From positions 124,353 through 188,352 of the forward strand of contig NZ_JH636437.1 in the NCBI RefSeq assembly GCF_000255655.1: 64,000 nucleotides of DNA, read 5' to 3'. Source of the stretch: Schlesneria paludicola DSM 18645. Lineage in GTDB: Bacteria > Planctomycetota > Planctomycetia > Planctomycetales > Planctomycetaceae. Positions 38,367-47,715 of this stretch are shown here, one piece after another. Position 1 is the first letter of the stretch. Each line of letters starts with the position of its first letter. The position numbers were made by a program, and so were the translations under genes. The notes below the pieces were generated by a model. It was not told the origin of the DNA and made no database searches. It saw only the letters and a list, made by a program, of their open reading frames with translations.

Positions 38367-38415
38367 CTGGATTCAGTCACACTGCGGTCTCCGACACGCG
38401 TGTTGATTCAAATCA

Positions 38416-39771
38416 TCAGTCGTTTCGCAGCTTCAGGTTGATTTCACCCAACTGCTGACGGATTTCGTTGAGCGACGTCACACCGAAGTTTTTCGTTGCC
38501 AGCAATTCGTCTGGCGTACGCTGAACCAACTCGGCGAGAGTCGTAATCTGTAGACGAGCCATACACTTGCGAGCTCGGACCGACAAGTTGAGGTCCGAAA
38601 CCGAACGAGCCAACAACGCTTGTTCCTGAGGAGACAAATCGGCGGGCAGCACCGCATAGGTTCCTGCACCACCCTGCCAGGCACCGGCATCCTTCGGCTT
38701 CGAGGGAGCCAGATTCTGGCCAATTCGCAATCCATGAGCCTGCATCAATTCGCGAATTTCGACCAATGAGGTTTCGCCGAAATTCTTTCCTTGCAGCAGA
38801 TCGGGCTCGGTAATCTTCGTCAGATCACCCAACGTCTGGATATTCATACTAGCAAGACAGTTACGACTACGAACCGACAATTCGAAGTCGGTGACAGGAC
38901 GACTGAGCAACTGCTCAAGACGAGCTTCGTTCTTCGCCATGTCATCGTCATAGTACATTTCGCTCGTCGCTTCAATGTCCTTCATGTACATCAAGGCGCG
39001 GGCGTGATTCTGATCGTGCTGCAGCACGCGTCGGAAGCAGAATGCTGCGGCCGAGTAATTTCCTTTGTCTTCATACAGCAGACCGAGATTCAGCAAGGCT
39101 CCGATATAGAACGGAGGTTTGCTGAGACCTTGCTCGTACAGACGAATTGCTTCGTTGTCATTGCCGTACAGCGCGTTCTCGCCAGCGAGGCGGAACAGTG
39201 CCTGCGAATGATGCGGATCCATGTCCACTGCGCGTTCGAAGTACTCGATCGCACCGTATGTATCGCCACGATCGGCCAGGATGCAGCCCATCTGATACGA
39301 GTAATCCGCCCGACGGGCACCTTCGGTACCGGCTTGCTTCAGAGCGGTTTCGGCGTCTTCCAAGCGACCATGCATACGAATTGCGCCGGCGCGTTTCATG
39401 ATGCATTCGACGTTGTCGTAACCGGCTTTCGCGGCGGCAGTGAACTTCTCTTCAGCATCGGTCCATTGTTCGAGCGAGAGGTAGACCATCCCCAGCACGT
39501 ACATGGCGACGCCATCGCTACCCGCGCCAGACAACAAACGCTCAGCGATTGCGTGTTGTCCCAACAAATAAGCGCCAATCCCCGCTCGAACGCCTTGCCC
39601 CGAAGCGGCACCGCTTTCCACATCGCGCAGGATCGCCTCAATTTCTTGACGCGCGGCGACGACTTGATCGGACGCGACCGCCCTTCGCAACTGGCTGAAC
39701 TCGTCAGCCGTCATTTGTCCCTTGGATTGCAGAATTCCACGAATGTTAACTGGTTCGGCCGTCTTGATCAC
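38416..39771 (-). CDS. TPR protein with two RNA polymerase alpha C-terminal domains
   Basis: A 451-residue soluble protein starting at GTG 39771 (AAAGGG 11 bases upstream). Residues about 60-270 are TPR-like helical repeats. Then two alpha-CTD modules follow: about 288-350, containing RPVTDFELSVRSRNCLASM and NFGETSLVEIRE, and about 388-449, containing SVSDLNLSVRARKCMARL and NFGVTSLNEIRQ. Compared with E. coli RpoA, the DNA-contacting Arg265 is kept in both (Arg301, Arg399), Asn268 only in the first (Asn304; Lys402 in the second), and Lys298 is Thr in both. It may bind promoter UP-like DNA or transcription regulators. Seen in planctomycetes; role unknown. Confidence 0.88.
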   Translation of the reverse strand: MIKTAEPVNIRGILQSKGQMTADEFSQLRRAVASDQVVAARQEIEAILRDVESGAASGQGVRAGIGAYLLGQHAIAERLLSGAGSDGVAMYVLGMVYLSLEQWTDAEEKFTAAAKAGYDNVECIMKRAGAIRMHGRLEDAETALKQAGTEGARRADYSYQMGCILADRGDTYGAIEYFERAVDMDPHHSQALFRLAGENALYGNDNEAIRLYEQGLSKPPFYIGALLNLGLLYEDKGNYSAAAFCFRRVLQHDQNHARALMYMKDIEATSEMYYDDDMAKNEARLEQLLSRPVTDFELSVRSRNCLASMNIQTLGDLTKITEPDLLQGKNFGETSLVEIRELMQAHGLRIGQNLAPSKPKDAGAWQGGAGTYAVLPADLSPQEQALLARSVSDLNLSVRARKCMARLQITTLAELVQRTPDELLATKNFGVTSLNEIRQQLGEINLKLRND

Positions 39772-40077
39772 AGTCAGTTCAACCCTTTCTGGGGGGTACT
39801 GGCAGCACCGCGAAACTTTCGAGGGGGCATCCGCATCGGCTCACCTTCTATCAATCGAGAACGAAGAGCCGACATTTGCGAGAATCAGGCCCCGCGCACC
39901 GCAATCACGCGAAACTCACGCAAATTGAGGTTTTAGAAGCGGATTTGAACTTGCCCTCTTAAACGAATCGTGCATTATATCGAGAAGACGCCATTCTGCA
40001 ACGCCGTCCGCCCCTGAGGATCGGGGCGTGCCTCGCAACAGCGGCCAAGCGGAAATCCTGCCGATGAGGACGTTCGC
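39772..40077. other. Divergent promoter region between the alpha-CTD gene and the PDZ gene
   Basis: No gene is supported. A possible rightward promoter for the PDZ gene is TTGCCC at 39951-39956 and TTATAT at 39975-39980 with an 18-base spacer; the -35 match is poor, so this is tentative. Confidence 0.4.
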
Positions 40078-41052
40078 ATGTTGGCCTTGAAATCGCTTGT
40101 CTCGCTCACACTACTGGCAAGCAGTTCCGTTGCCCCAGAGGATGCCCCTCCAGCCGACGCTCTGTACCCCGAATCAATTCGCTCCGCGATCACCAGATTG
40201 GACGAATCCGATTTCCGCCAGCGAGAAGAAGCGGTGGATGAACTTTACACAGCAGGGTTTACGGCGATTCCAGCGCTCAAAGAAGCGGCTGATAAGGGTT
40301 CGCCCGAAGTTTCAGTCCGGGCCGTCGACATCCTGCTGCGGCTTTATCAAATCGAAGATGAAAGTACATTCGAGACCATCGAACAAGTCTTTACGCAGCT
40401 TAAACATGTGGAAAATCTATCGACGACAGGGCGTGCCGAACGGGCGTTCGATACCGTCAGCGAACTCCGGCAGAAGCGCGCACTTTTGAAATTCGAGCAG
40501 TTGGGGGGAATGGTCCAATTTGCCGAGCCCAACCTGGACCGCCAGACATCCGGACGCCCGCGAATTGAATATGTGATGCTCGGCCGTGACTGGCTTGGCG
40601 GCGACGCGGGCCTGCAGTTACTAGGGCGAATCGAAGATATTCGCCTGGCGGATATGCCGTCACTATACATCATCCGAGGAGTTGATATTTCGGATGCAAC
40701 ACTCCTGAACCTGAAAGCAGAGCTTCCCAACCTGACCATCAACCGTCGCGGGCCTGCCCAGCTGGGTGTCACCAGTATCGGCCGCGACGGCGGATGTATC
40801 ATCAAAGCCGTTGTCCCCGGGTCTGCTGCAGAGCGAGCCGGACTGAGAATGTTCGATCAAATCCTTAAGATTGATCAACGGTCCGTTGAGAGCTTTGATG
40901 AATTGGTTGAAATCATTGGTGAAAAGGAACCCGGCGACCAAGTTCCCCTCGTTTTCCGACGAGGGGCAGAAATCCACAATTCCGTCGCCGAGCTGTCAGG
41001 ATGGAAACCCGCTCAATCCAAACAAGTTCCCACCAAAATCCCTCAAAAGTAG
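40078..41052 (+). CDS. Exported PDZ-domain protein with HEAT-like N-terminus
   Basis: A 324-residue protein. A short signal-like N-terminus (to about 19) precedes a helical region (33-95) with the HEAT-like pattern DFRQREEAVDELYTAG and GSPEVSVRAVDILLRLY. A PDZ domain occupies about 228-310 (LGVTSIGRDGGCIIKAVVPGS, AGLRMFDQILKIDQ). There is no protease domain. Such proteins may bind peptide C-termini in the periplasm. TGAGGA lies seven bases before ATG 40078. The following gene (41210) is in the same direction, 157 bases away. Confidence 0.82.
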   Translation: MLALKSLVSLTLLASSSVAPEDAPPADALYPESIRSAITRLDESDFRQREEAVDELYTAGFTAIPALKEAADKGSPEVSVRAVDILLRLYQIEDESTFETIEQVFTQLKHVENLSTTGRAERAFDTVSELRQKRALLKFEQLGGMVQFAEPNLDRQTSGRPRIEYVMLGRDWLGGDAGLQLLGRIEDIRLADMPSLYIIRGVDISDATLLNLKAELPNLTINRRGPAQLGVTSIGRDGGCIIKAVVPGSAAERAGLRMFDQILKIDQRSVESFDELVEIIGEKEPGDQVPLVFRRGAEIHNSVAELSGWKPAQSKQVPTKIPQK

Positions 41053-41209
41053 CGAGCCTCGCGCCCGTCAATGGCCAGTTCCAACGCAGGCCGCACTGCT
41101 GTTTGGCCTGGTGCCAGCACATGGCTCGAACTCGCACCAATAAGCCCCAACGGATTCTTCCCTAAGAACGGTCGGGTTCCGCGACACAAACGCAGCGAGA
41201 TCATTCGTA

Positions 41210-42301
41210 ATGCCTGCCACCCGTCGCAACTCGACGCCAGTTTCCAAACAGTTTATCGCGTGGCTGGGCTTGGCACACTTCATGTCTGGCAGCCTGTTGG
41301 CGCAGGATCGTGCATTGATTCAACAGGCGAAGGGGACTCGAATCCCTGTATCGGGGGTGGTGCAGGACTACACCGGCCGTGAGCTAGTACTGCGTGTGAA
41401 AAACAACGAGCCACCGCGCCGGTACCCTCGCACCGAAGTCATTGAAGTCACGACTGACTATACATCTCATCACAATCAAGGACGAAAACTTTTCGCAGCG
41501 GGCAAGATTGCCGAAGCCAATCGTGAATTCACCGCGGCACTTGAAGAAGAAGACCGCCCGTGGGTCCGCCGCGAAATCCTCGCCGGACAGGTTCGGTGTG
41601 CCCTTTGGAAGGGTGACTATCCCACCGCCGCATCGCGCTTTATGCCGATCGTCGAATCGGATCCTGAAACGTTTCATTACAACCTAGTACCACTCAACTG
41701 GGCCAATGACCTCCCACCAGCAAATGTAAAATTCGAGGCCCGCGGCTGGACCGATCCCAAAGCGCCCCTGGTGTCAAAATTGATCGGCGCAAGCTGGCTC
41801 GTGACCGTGGACGAAAACGCGGATGAAGCAGAGCAGATCCTGAAACGTCTGGCGCGCGAATCCGATCAACGTATTCAACGTCTCGCCCAGATGCAGATGT
41901 GGCGAGTGAAGCTGAGGCAATCGAAACAGATCGATCCGCACGAAATCAGTCGATGGCAGCAATTTGCAGAACAGCTTCCTGTCGAGCTGCGCGGTGGATC
42001 GTATTTTGTGATTGGACAGGCATCGAAACAGGGCCAGGACTTTGAACGAGCCGCACGCGCGTTCCTCTGGTTACCGCTGGTCTACGATTCTGATCGCTGG
42101 CTTGCCGCGCACGCCTGCTTCGAAGCAGCGGACTCACTGAGTGCGCTGGGCGATCACAATCAAGCGGGAAGTCTTTACAGCGAAGTGGTGTTCCGGTTCG
42201 GTGACACCCCGTGGGGCCGTCCGGCCGAAACCGCCTGGAAAGCCCTGAAACCTGCGACCCGAGAGGCGCCCTCTCCCGTGCCCAACCCGCCCGCCCCCTG
42301 A
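41210..42301 (+). CDS. Secreted TPR-like hypothetical protein
   Basis: A 363-residue protein with a signal peptide (to about residue 31, SGSLLAQ). Residues 40-80 look like a small beta domain (IPVSGVVQDYTGRELVLRV). The rest is helical with TPR-like spacing (HNQGRKLFAAGKIAEANREF; later AGSLYSEVVFRFGDTPWG). It ends in a Pro-rich tail. Function unknown; exported TPR proteins often scaffold envelope complexes. The ribosome binding site is weak. Confidence 0.78.
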   Translation: MPATRRNSTPVSKQFIAWLGLAHFMSGSLLAQDRALIQQAKGTRIPVSGVVQDYTGRELVLRVKNNEPPRRYPRTEVIEVTTDYTSHHNQGRKLFAAGKIAEANREFTAALEEEDRPWVRREILAGQVRCALWKGDYPTAASRFMPIVESDPETFHYNLVPLNWANDLPPANVKFEARGWTDPKAPLVSKLIGASWLVTVDENADEAEQILKRLARESDQRIQRLAQMQMWRVKLRQSKQIDPHEISRWQQFAEQLPVELRGGSYFVIGQASKQGQDFERAARAFLWLPLVYDSDRWLAAHACFEAADSLSALGDHNQAGSLYSEVVFRFGDTPWGRPAETAWKALKPATREAPSPVPNPPAP

Positions 42302-42336
42302 TTGCAGGCGCCGATTCACTCTGGGCAATGAAATTC

Positions 42337-42744
42337 TCAGCGTACTGGCCTTGGCTGTAGCCCCAACTGACGCCGACAGAGTCGAGCCAGTTTTTCACCA
42401 GGCACAAACTCAGCCAGTAGTGCGGTCACACCAGCCTCGCGCAGAACCCACGCCAAGTCAGTCGCCGTCGCCGCACCGCAAGCGATCACAGGGCAGGGGT
42501 GGGGATGTACCCGCAACTCACTCCGAAGCCAACTCAGACACTCTTCAAGTCCCGACTCCAGATCGATGAAAATCAGCGCCGACGGAAACTCCTCAATGGT
42601 GGGCAACAGGTCTCCCACCACGCGGCACTCACGCACCTCAACAGAACTCTGTTTAAACTGCCGCTGAAGCTCAGGTCCCCAGAACGGCTGGCGTTCGAAG
42701 ACGGCAACGATGTGCGAGGGACGTCGTTCGGCCTGCCAATTCAT
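42337..42744 (-). CDS. Pseudo-receiver domain protein
   Basis: A 135-residue protein with the alternating beta/alpha pattern of a response-regulator receiver. FPSALIFIDLES would place Asp at the phospho-acceptor position, but the acidic pair at strand 1 (VAVFERQ here) and the conserved Lys near the end (AEFVPGEKL) are not in place. There is no output domain. ATG 42744 is used (TTTGGGG upstream); the frame runs ten codons further to GTG 42774. Planctomycetes have many such orphan receivers. It converges with the TPR gene, ending 35 bases away. Confidence 0.6.
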   Translation of the reverse strand: MNWQAERRPSHIVAVFERQPFWGPELQRQFKQSSVEVRECRVVGDLLPTIEEFPSALIFIDLESGLEECLSWLRSELRVHPHPCPVIACGAATATDLAWVLREAGVTALLAEFVPGEKLARLCRRQLGLQPRPVR

Positions 42745-42937
42745 AATGCAAAACCCCAAACGCAACGAAGCCACAGGCGCGATCGTAGAAACAATTCTCG
42801 TATCTGCCCCTCAATTTGATGGATAGGCGAACGCTGTTCGTTCGAGTCATCTTCGTCCCCGAAGTCGAACGCACGGGCTTGAGTTTAACAATCTCACCTT
42901 CGCCGCAATCGGACTTGCGAGCAGTGACACTCTTTAA

Positions 42938-43249
42938 TCAACGCCCCCCGTGCGCATATTGAATGGCTGCCCCAAAGCAGAAAACAAAATACAAACTGGA
43001 ACAGATCATGACGAATGAGAATCCCGCGATCGTTAGCCAACTGAACGGCTTGTCTCTGAAGTGATATTGCAACAGACAAATGCCGGCGACCAATATCGGA
43101 GGTCCGACAAACGCGAACAGTACGAGAAGATTCCAGACCGCCGGCCCAACGGGAAGATCGCCACTGACGAGAAAGAATACAAACCAATACGCGATAGGAA
43201 CCACAAGCAGTAACAGGTTGCGGATGATGTGACGTGTTCGCTGTCGCAT
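42938..43249 (-). CDS. Small membrane protein
   Basis: A 103-residue protein with three hydrophobic segments (about 9-30, 38-60, 71-95) and a basic N-terminus (MRQRTRHIIRN) that would stay inside. No family recognised. Lies 51 bases after the FGGY kinase gene on the same strand and could be its operon partner. The ribosome binding site is unclear. Confidence 0.6.
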   Translation of the reverse strand: MRQRTRHIIRNLLLLVVPIAYWFVFFLVSGDLPVGPAVWNLLVLFAFVGPPILVAGICLLQYHFRDKPFSWLTIAGFSFVMICSSLYFVFCFGAAIQYAHGGR

Positions 43250-43300
43250 GGTTCAGGCTTGTTTGTCACGACTCGGCGATGAACAATCCGAATGCCCGCA

Positions 43301-44758
43301 TCATACCTCGGTCGTGACTGATCGAACCAGTTGCTTGGCAGCCTGATTGAGGTCCGCAAAGATTTCTGCTCCGACGCTAGCAACCATTGCCGCACCGAAC
43401 GCCGCTTCTTCACGATGGGCGGTAAATGTCAGGGGCAGACCAAATTCCGTTGAGACGATTTTTCCCAACAATGGATTCTCGCGCAGGCCGTTTCCTGCCG
43501 CGATCAAGATACTGGGCGACTTCTTCGTCACATCGTAGATCGCTTTGAATCCGTCGTGCAGTGATCGCCCCATGCCATCTAGAACCGCACGGGCCAGGTG
43601 TGCCGCGGTGAAATTCTGGGGCGAAAGCCCACTGATCGAACCACGCACGGTGGGGTCGAGTCGCGTTCCCGAAAATCGGGGCTCGCAGTAAAGCCCTTCG
43701 GCTCCCGCTGAAATCTCTGCCGCGAGTTCGTTCATCGCGCCATACAGCTTGCCCGGCGATTCCGCCTGAAACAGAGTTCGTCCGACATCCTGGAAGAACT
43801 GCTCAAGCACTTGATACGACCAGCCTCCGGCAAGCCCCACATTCGATAGCAGATTTCCACCGCCAGGAAAGGGCCGCAATTCAATCGGTGGCGCGAACTC
43901 GAAACCTTCCGTAAACACCGCCGCCTGGGCGCCAGTGCCGACATTCACCAGGACGCTCGATCGGCGATCAGCGACGCTACCTAGAAAGCTGGCCTGATGG
44001 TCGCCAATCGGTGCAAAGACGGGAATTCCCACAGGAAGGCCCGTCGCATGCGATTGTTCGGCCGTCAGTCCCCCAACGCGTTCTGTCGCCTCCACCACCT
44101 GCGGAAACAGTGAGCGATTCAGGCCCAGTGCCGCAATTGACTCGTCATCCCATCCGCGCGAGCGAACATTGAACACGCCACTGCTGCCAGCACACGATGG
44201 CTCGGTGATCGGTGGGCGGCCGGTCAGTTTCGCCGCGAAGTAGTCCATGATGAACAGTGCTTGGGCATCCGTCGGCAGTTGACCTTGCTGCTTCAACTGG
44301 AACAGCGTCGTTGCCATGAAACCGGGATGCAGCCAGCAGCCCGTGCGCTTCCACGCCTCGTCACCGAGTCGATCTCGCGCCATCACCAGCCAGGTCGACT
44401 GACCATCGGGCCTCATTTCGAGTGCCCGCCGATCTTGCCAATTGATCAGCGGCGTCAGCGGCCTGTGTGTCTTGCCATCGACCAGCACAGTGCCATGTTG
44501 CTGACCTGTAATCCCGATCCCTACGACCTCTCGAACGAGCCCCCCAAGTTGCTGCGCGGTGCTCTGCAAGCATCTGTTGGCGGCCTCCAGGATCAAGGTC
44601 GCATTCCACTCCGAACGCCCCTTCACGCGATCATCGGCACGGGTTGCGTTCGCCTCATTCGCGGCCGTACCCGTTGCGATGATTGTTGAAGACGACGTCT
44701 CGACAGCAACGCTTGTGATCTTGGTCGTACCAAGATCCACACCCAACACAATTGGCAT
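43301..44758 (-). CDS. FGGY-family carbohydrate kinase (sedoheptulokinase/xylulokinase-like)
   Basis: A 485-residue sugar kinase of the actin/hexokinase fold. The N-terminal phosphate loop is GVDLGTT (6-12); GIGITGQQHGTV, the catalytic-region IGDHQASFLGSV, the second loop VNVGTGAQAAV and the adenosine motif AAGNGLRENPLL follow. TGQQHG and GDHQAS resemble animal sedoheptulokinase, so sedoheptulose or a related ketose is a likely substrate. ATG 44758 follows AGAAGG by seven bases; the frame extends 63 codons upstream without family sequence. Next gene upstream on the same strand is the CehA/McbA-like hydrolase. Confidence 0.87.
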   Translation of the reverse strand: MPIVLGVDLGTTKITSVAVETSSSTIIATGTAANEANATRADDRVKGRSEWNATLILEAANRCLQSTAQQLGGLVREVVGIGITGQQHGTVLVDGKTHRPLTPLINWQDRRALEMRPDGQSTWLVMARDRLGDEAWKRTGCWLHPGFMATTLFQLKQQGQLPTDAQALFIMDYFAAKLTGRPPITEPSCAGSSGVFNVRSRGWDDESIAALGLNRSLFPQVVEATERVGGLTAEQSHATGLPVGIPVFAPIGDHQASFLGSVADRRSSVLVNVGTGAQAAVFTEGFEFAPPIELRPFPGGGNLLSNVGLAGGWSYQVLEQFFQDVGRTLFQAESPGKLYGAMNELAAEISAGAEGLYCEPRFSGTRLDPTVRGSISGLSPQNFTAAHLARAVLDGMGRSLHDGFKAIYDVTKKSPSILIAAGNGLRENPLLGKIVSTEFGLPLTFTAHREEAAFGAAMVASVGAEIFADLNQAAKQLVRSVTTEV

Positions 44759-44822
44759 CACAGAACCTTCTGAGCGCGAGTCCTTCCACCATCCAATCCA
44801 CCAGAGCTTGAAGGAACGAGCA

Positions 44823-47246
44823 TCATTCGCCCGTCGCCTCGCCAAGGACTTTGGCGTAGACCTCGCGAGCTTTGTTATACGCCTCTTTTGCCGAAGTTCG
44901 TTCTTTTTCGCGGATCGCACGCTGCTTGGCGTTCCAACAAACGTCAACCGCTTTCAGGCACCAGTCGGCACTCGAACGACTGGCGCGAACCGGTTTGCCA
45001 GCGACTTCCACAAACACGGGATTCGTATGACAGGACGGCATGATCCGCAGTGCAATCCAGCTCGATTGCTTCAAGTCATAGTCAAACGTGAGATTCTGCA
45101 GTGAACCGTCCGCCGGTATCGTTTTCCGTTCGACAGGAACCCCGTTCACAATCAGTTCCACGGGGACGATCTGCGTGTCACCAATTCGCGCACGTTCAAG
45201 ATGCCAGTACGGCTTTTCATCCAGGCGTTTCGCTCGAATGGCGTCCGATTGCGGCGTCGGTTTCTCCGCGAGAAGCGCGGCGGCCTCGCACGTGATACGC
45301 ACCTTTCCAGGTTCTTTCAGATCGAGCTGACTCGACTTCCCGGAGGGGCCGGTCATTCCCGCTTCAAACCCGTTGACGGCGAAGTCGAACAGATGGCTCA
45401 AACCATCGCCACAATAGCTGCGTCCATCTTTGACACCCTGCACCCAGGTGTCATAATCGACGGGCTGATCGAGCGGCAGCTTCACGTAGACTCGGCCAAG
45501 CCCCACCTTGTCGCCATAGATACAGGGAAAATCCGTCTCGCCGCTAATTCGCGTCCGCATCCCGCAGTTCAGCGTGTGATACCAGATATTCAGTTCCCAG
45601 ATTGCCGGGGTGTCGACGGCGGAAATAAAGTCGCAGGTACCGTTCGTCGCCGTCACGATGAATTCGTTCGCGCCAATGCCATCGAATCGCGGCATCGCGA
45701 GGTCGGGCAGCTTCTCCGCCGCTTTTCCCTGCCAGCCGGCACTCGCGCCACCATTCGGCTTGTCCGAAAATTTGCGAGATCCATCGGGCATCACATCAGG
45801 CAGGGCGAGTCCCCATCCGCTGTGACTGTAGCCGACGACGCCACCTTGTTTTTGCCCCCATTCCAGGACCGGCTGCGTCCAGCTCGGCCATTCTTCCAGC
45901 AGCGTCGTGCCGGGATAATCGTCTTCAATCAACTTGAGCAGGCAAAGGTGTCCCGCATGCGATGAAGGAAAGCCCGACACTTCGACGTCGTAGCGCATCA
46001 GATAGTTCGGTCGTGATAGTGCGGACGTCTTTCCTTCGAAGTAGCGTTTCTGCGTGTACCAGCAGGGGCCCCACGAGAGTACGCACCCGATATTCAAATC
46101 TTCGCCCAGAATGTGCCGAAGCATGTCACCGGGAGTGACTCCTTCAGTCGGGCTGTCATAGTGAGAGCATCCCGCGGCATGCACGTGGTGATCGCCCGAA
46201 ATCCAACCGCGTTTGGCAGCGTGAATCCAGCGCCGCAACGAAATCTCCTGCCGTTGGCTGACCGCGTTGCCCGTGACTTTCAACGGCAACTGGTCAACGC
46301 GATATTCAGGACCGCGCTGAACCGTCACGGTGTAATCACCAGGAGGAAGCATCACCGACTCACCATCACCACGATAAATCTGCTCGTGAAAGAAGAAGTC
46401 GGGTGCCAGTCGTCGCGACGGATTGGGATAGACTCGCCCCCGAGCATCGCGAAACGTCAACGCAGCAAAGGTCGGTGTTCCGTCAAAGTCCTTAATCCCC
46501 AGAACGACTTCGACCGCCAGAACACTGTTGAAGAGCAACGGAACAGTGCTGCGAAACCCCAGATCCTGCGTGCCCTGTCCCACATTGAAACCGAGCGACA
46601 CTTCACGTCTGCCAACATCGCGGCAGTAAAGCTGCAGAATGCGGTATTCCAGTTCAAGTCCCGAAAGGCCCGGTTTCAATGGCTGCTTGTCGAACATATC
46701 GGCATCGAGAAACCGATTCGGAACATCCGATGGCTGAACGAGTTTCTCGTCAGTCATCGGTTTCTCACGCGCCTTCTTTCCTCGCTGATAGACCGGCAAC
46801 AAATTGGGGCTCTCAGGAACAAGCGGTGCTGTGACACCGGCCTCGTTGTGAACCTTCACCAAAAAGGTTCTCCATCCCTGTTGAACGAGCTCCTTCTTGA
46901 CTGGACCTTCCACCACCGAAACGCGGCTTTCCGGATTGATCGACACGGCAACCAGACACAGTGGATCGAGAATTTTCTCAACGGCCTCGGTACAATCAGC
47001 CGCACTGGGCAACTTCAAAGACTCTTCGAGTTTGGTCCGCGTTTCTGCATCCATCGGCGAACCAACAAACTCCAAAGCCTGAATCAGCCGTTCGGTCGCC
47101 GCGGCAAGAGGCTGCTGTTCGACACGTCCCACCTTAGGCCATTTTCCGTCGGCCGCGGGCACCACCCGCACCTCGAATGCAAAACAGGCTAGGACGAACA
47201 ACCCCCACCGAACGATCCGATTCAAACCGTGAGTTGCATCGCGCAT
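44823..47246 (-). CDS. CehA/McbA-type secreted metallohydrolase (PHP-like)
   Basis: An 807-residue exported protein with a signal peptide (to about 32, VVPAADG). An N-terminal part of unknown fold (40-340) precedes a PHP-like domain that opens GDHHVHAAGCSHYDSP (351-366) with the HxH metal ligands, and continues with WSHSGWG-type VGYSHSGWG and GISGETDFPC-like RISGETDFP. The family includes the carbaryl hydrolase CehA and McbA, but in planctomycetes the substrate is unknown. A C-terminal helix is Lys/Glu-rich. GAGAGG precedes ATG 47246. Confidence 0.87.
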   Translation of the reverse strand: MRDATHGLNRIVRWGLFVLACFAFEVRVVPAADGKWPKVGRVEQQPLAAATERLIQALEFVGSPMDAETRTKLEESLKLPSAADCTEAVEKILDPLCLVAVSINPESRVSVVEGPVKKELVQQGWRTFLVKVHNEAGVTAPLVPESPNLLPVYQRGKKAREKPMTDEKLVQPSDVPNRFLDADMFDKQPLKPGLSGLELEYRILQLYCRDVGRREVSLGFNVGQGTQDLGFRSTVPLLFNSVLAVEVVLGIKDFDGTPTFAALTFRDARGRVYPNPSRRLAPDFFFHEQIYRGDGESVMLPPGDYTVTVQRGPEYRVDQLPLKVTGNAVSQRQEISLRRWIHAAKRGWISGDHHVHAAGCSHYDSPTEGVTPGDMLRHILGEDLNIGCVLSWGPCWYTQKRYFEGKTSALSRPNYLMRYDVEVSGFPSSHAGHLCLLKLIEDDYPGTTLLEEWPSWTQPVLEWGQKQGGVVGYSHSGWGLALPDVMPDGSRKFSDKPNGGASAGWQGKAAEKLPDLAMPRFDGIGANEFIVTATNGTCDFISAVDTPAIWELNIWYHTLNCGMRTRISGETDFPCIYGDKVGLGRVYVKLPLDQPVDYDTWVQGVKDGRSYCGDGLSHLFDFAVNGFEAGMTGPSGKSSQLDLKEPGKVRITCEAAALLAEKPTPQSDAIRAKRLDEKPYWHLERARIGDTQIVPVELIVNGVPVERKTIPADGSLQNLTFDYDLKQSSWIALRIMPSCHTNPVFVEVAGKPVRASRSSADWCLKAVDVCWNAKQRAIREKERTSAKEAYNKAREVYAKVLGEATGE

Positions 47247-47451
47247 GACAACCTCTCTGAAAGCGGACTGGCCTCATTCCGACTCGCAACGCATCATGGA
47301 AGTCTGATCGAAAAGAGTCAATCAGACGGCAGCAGACCAATCCACGATCGCCATCCAGAAGGGCCGCGTCCGTGACGGATTTGTGAGAGACGAAAAAAGT
47401 CAGCTCGCCTGAATCAATACCAACAACCGAGACAATTTCGAGCTTTTCCCT

Positions 47452-47517
47452 CGTTACCAAGCACCTGCTTGGTAACGTCTCCGTCTCTTGCAATTCACTT
47501 TCCTGTCGAGCAGGAAA
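47452..47517 (-). repeat. Composite palindromic repeat, copy 2
   Basis: CGTTACCAAGCA and its complement (47452-47463, 47466-47477) form a perfect 12-bp hairpin with a two-base loop. TTTCCTG (47499-47505) pairs with CAGGAAA (47511-47517) around TCGAG. Read on the minus strand this matches the order, loop (CTCGA), the GCAAGA spacer and the arms of copy 1 at 3994-4051. Confidence 0.7.
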
Positions 47518-47560
47518 ATGTCCTCGGTCCGACGTACCGATTTCTAATGTGCAAGAAGCG

Positions 47561-47616
47561 TTCCCCAGCTTCCGCTTGGCAACGAGGGGAAAACATGCCA
47601 AGCGGAAGCTGGGGAA
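47561..47616. repeat. Perfect 20-bp inverted repeat
   Basis: The arms at 47561-47580 and 47597-47616 are exact complements (CAGCTTCCGCTTGGC core) with a 16-base loop containing CGAGGGGAAAA. The core and the CGAGGG resemble the GTTACCAAGC-type palindromes next to it. It could act as a terminator or as a third repeat variant; there is no T-tract on either side. Confidence 0.75.
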
Positions 47617-47715
47617 TGAAGAGACAACGTTGCCTGAATGGCCGCACAAGTCTGCGTCGAATCTGAATTCGACCGACCGTCGTGCCATGTCTCGCCGGCC
47701 GTCGACCAACGTGCG

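Larger units (their letters stand above)
47247..47715. other. Intergenic region with three hairpins
   Basis: Lies between gamma-glutamyltransferase and metallohydrolase genes, both leftward. No gene is supported. It holds the composite palindromic repeat copy 2 (47452-47517) and a long 20-bp inverted repeat (47561-47616), both listed separately. Confidence 0.6.
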
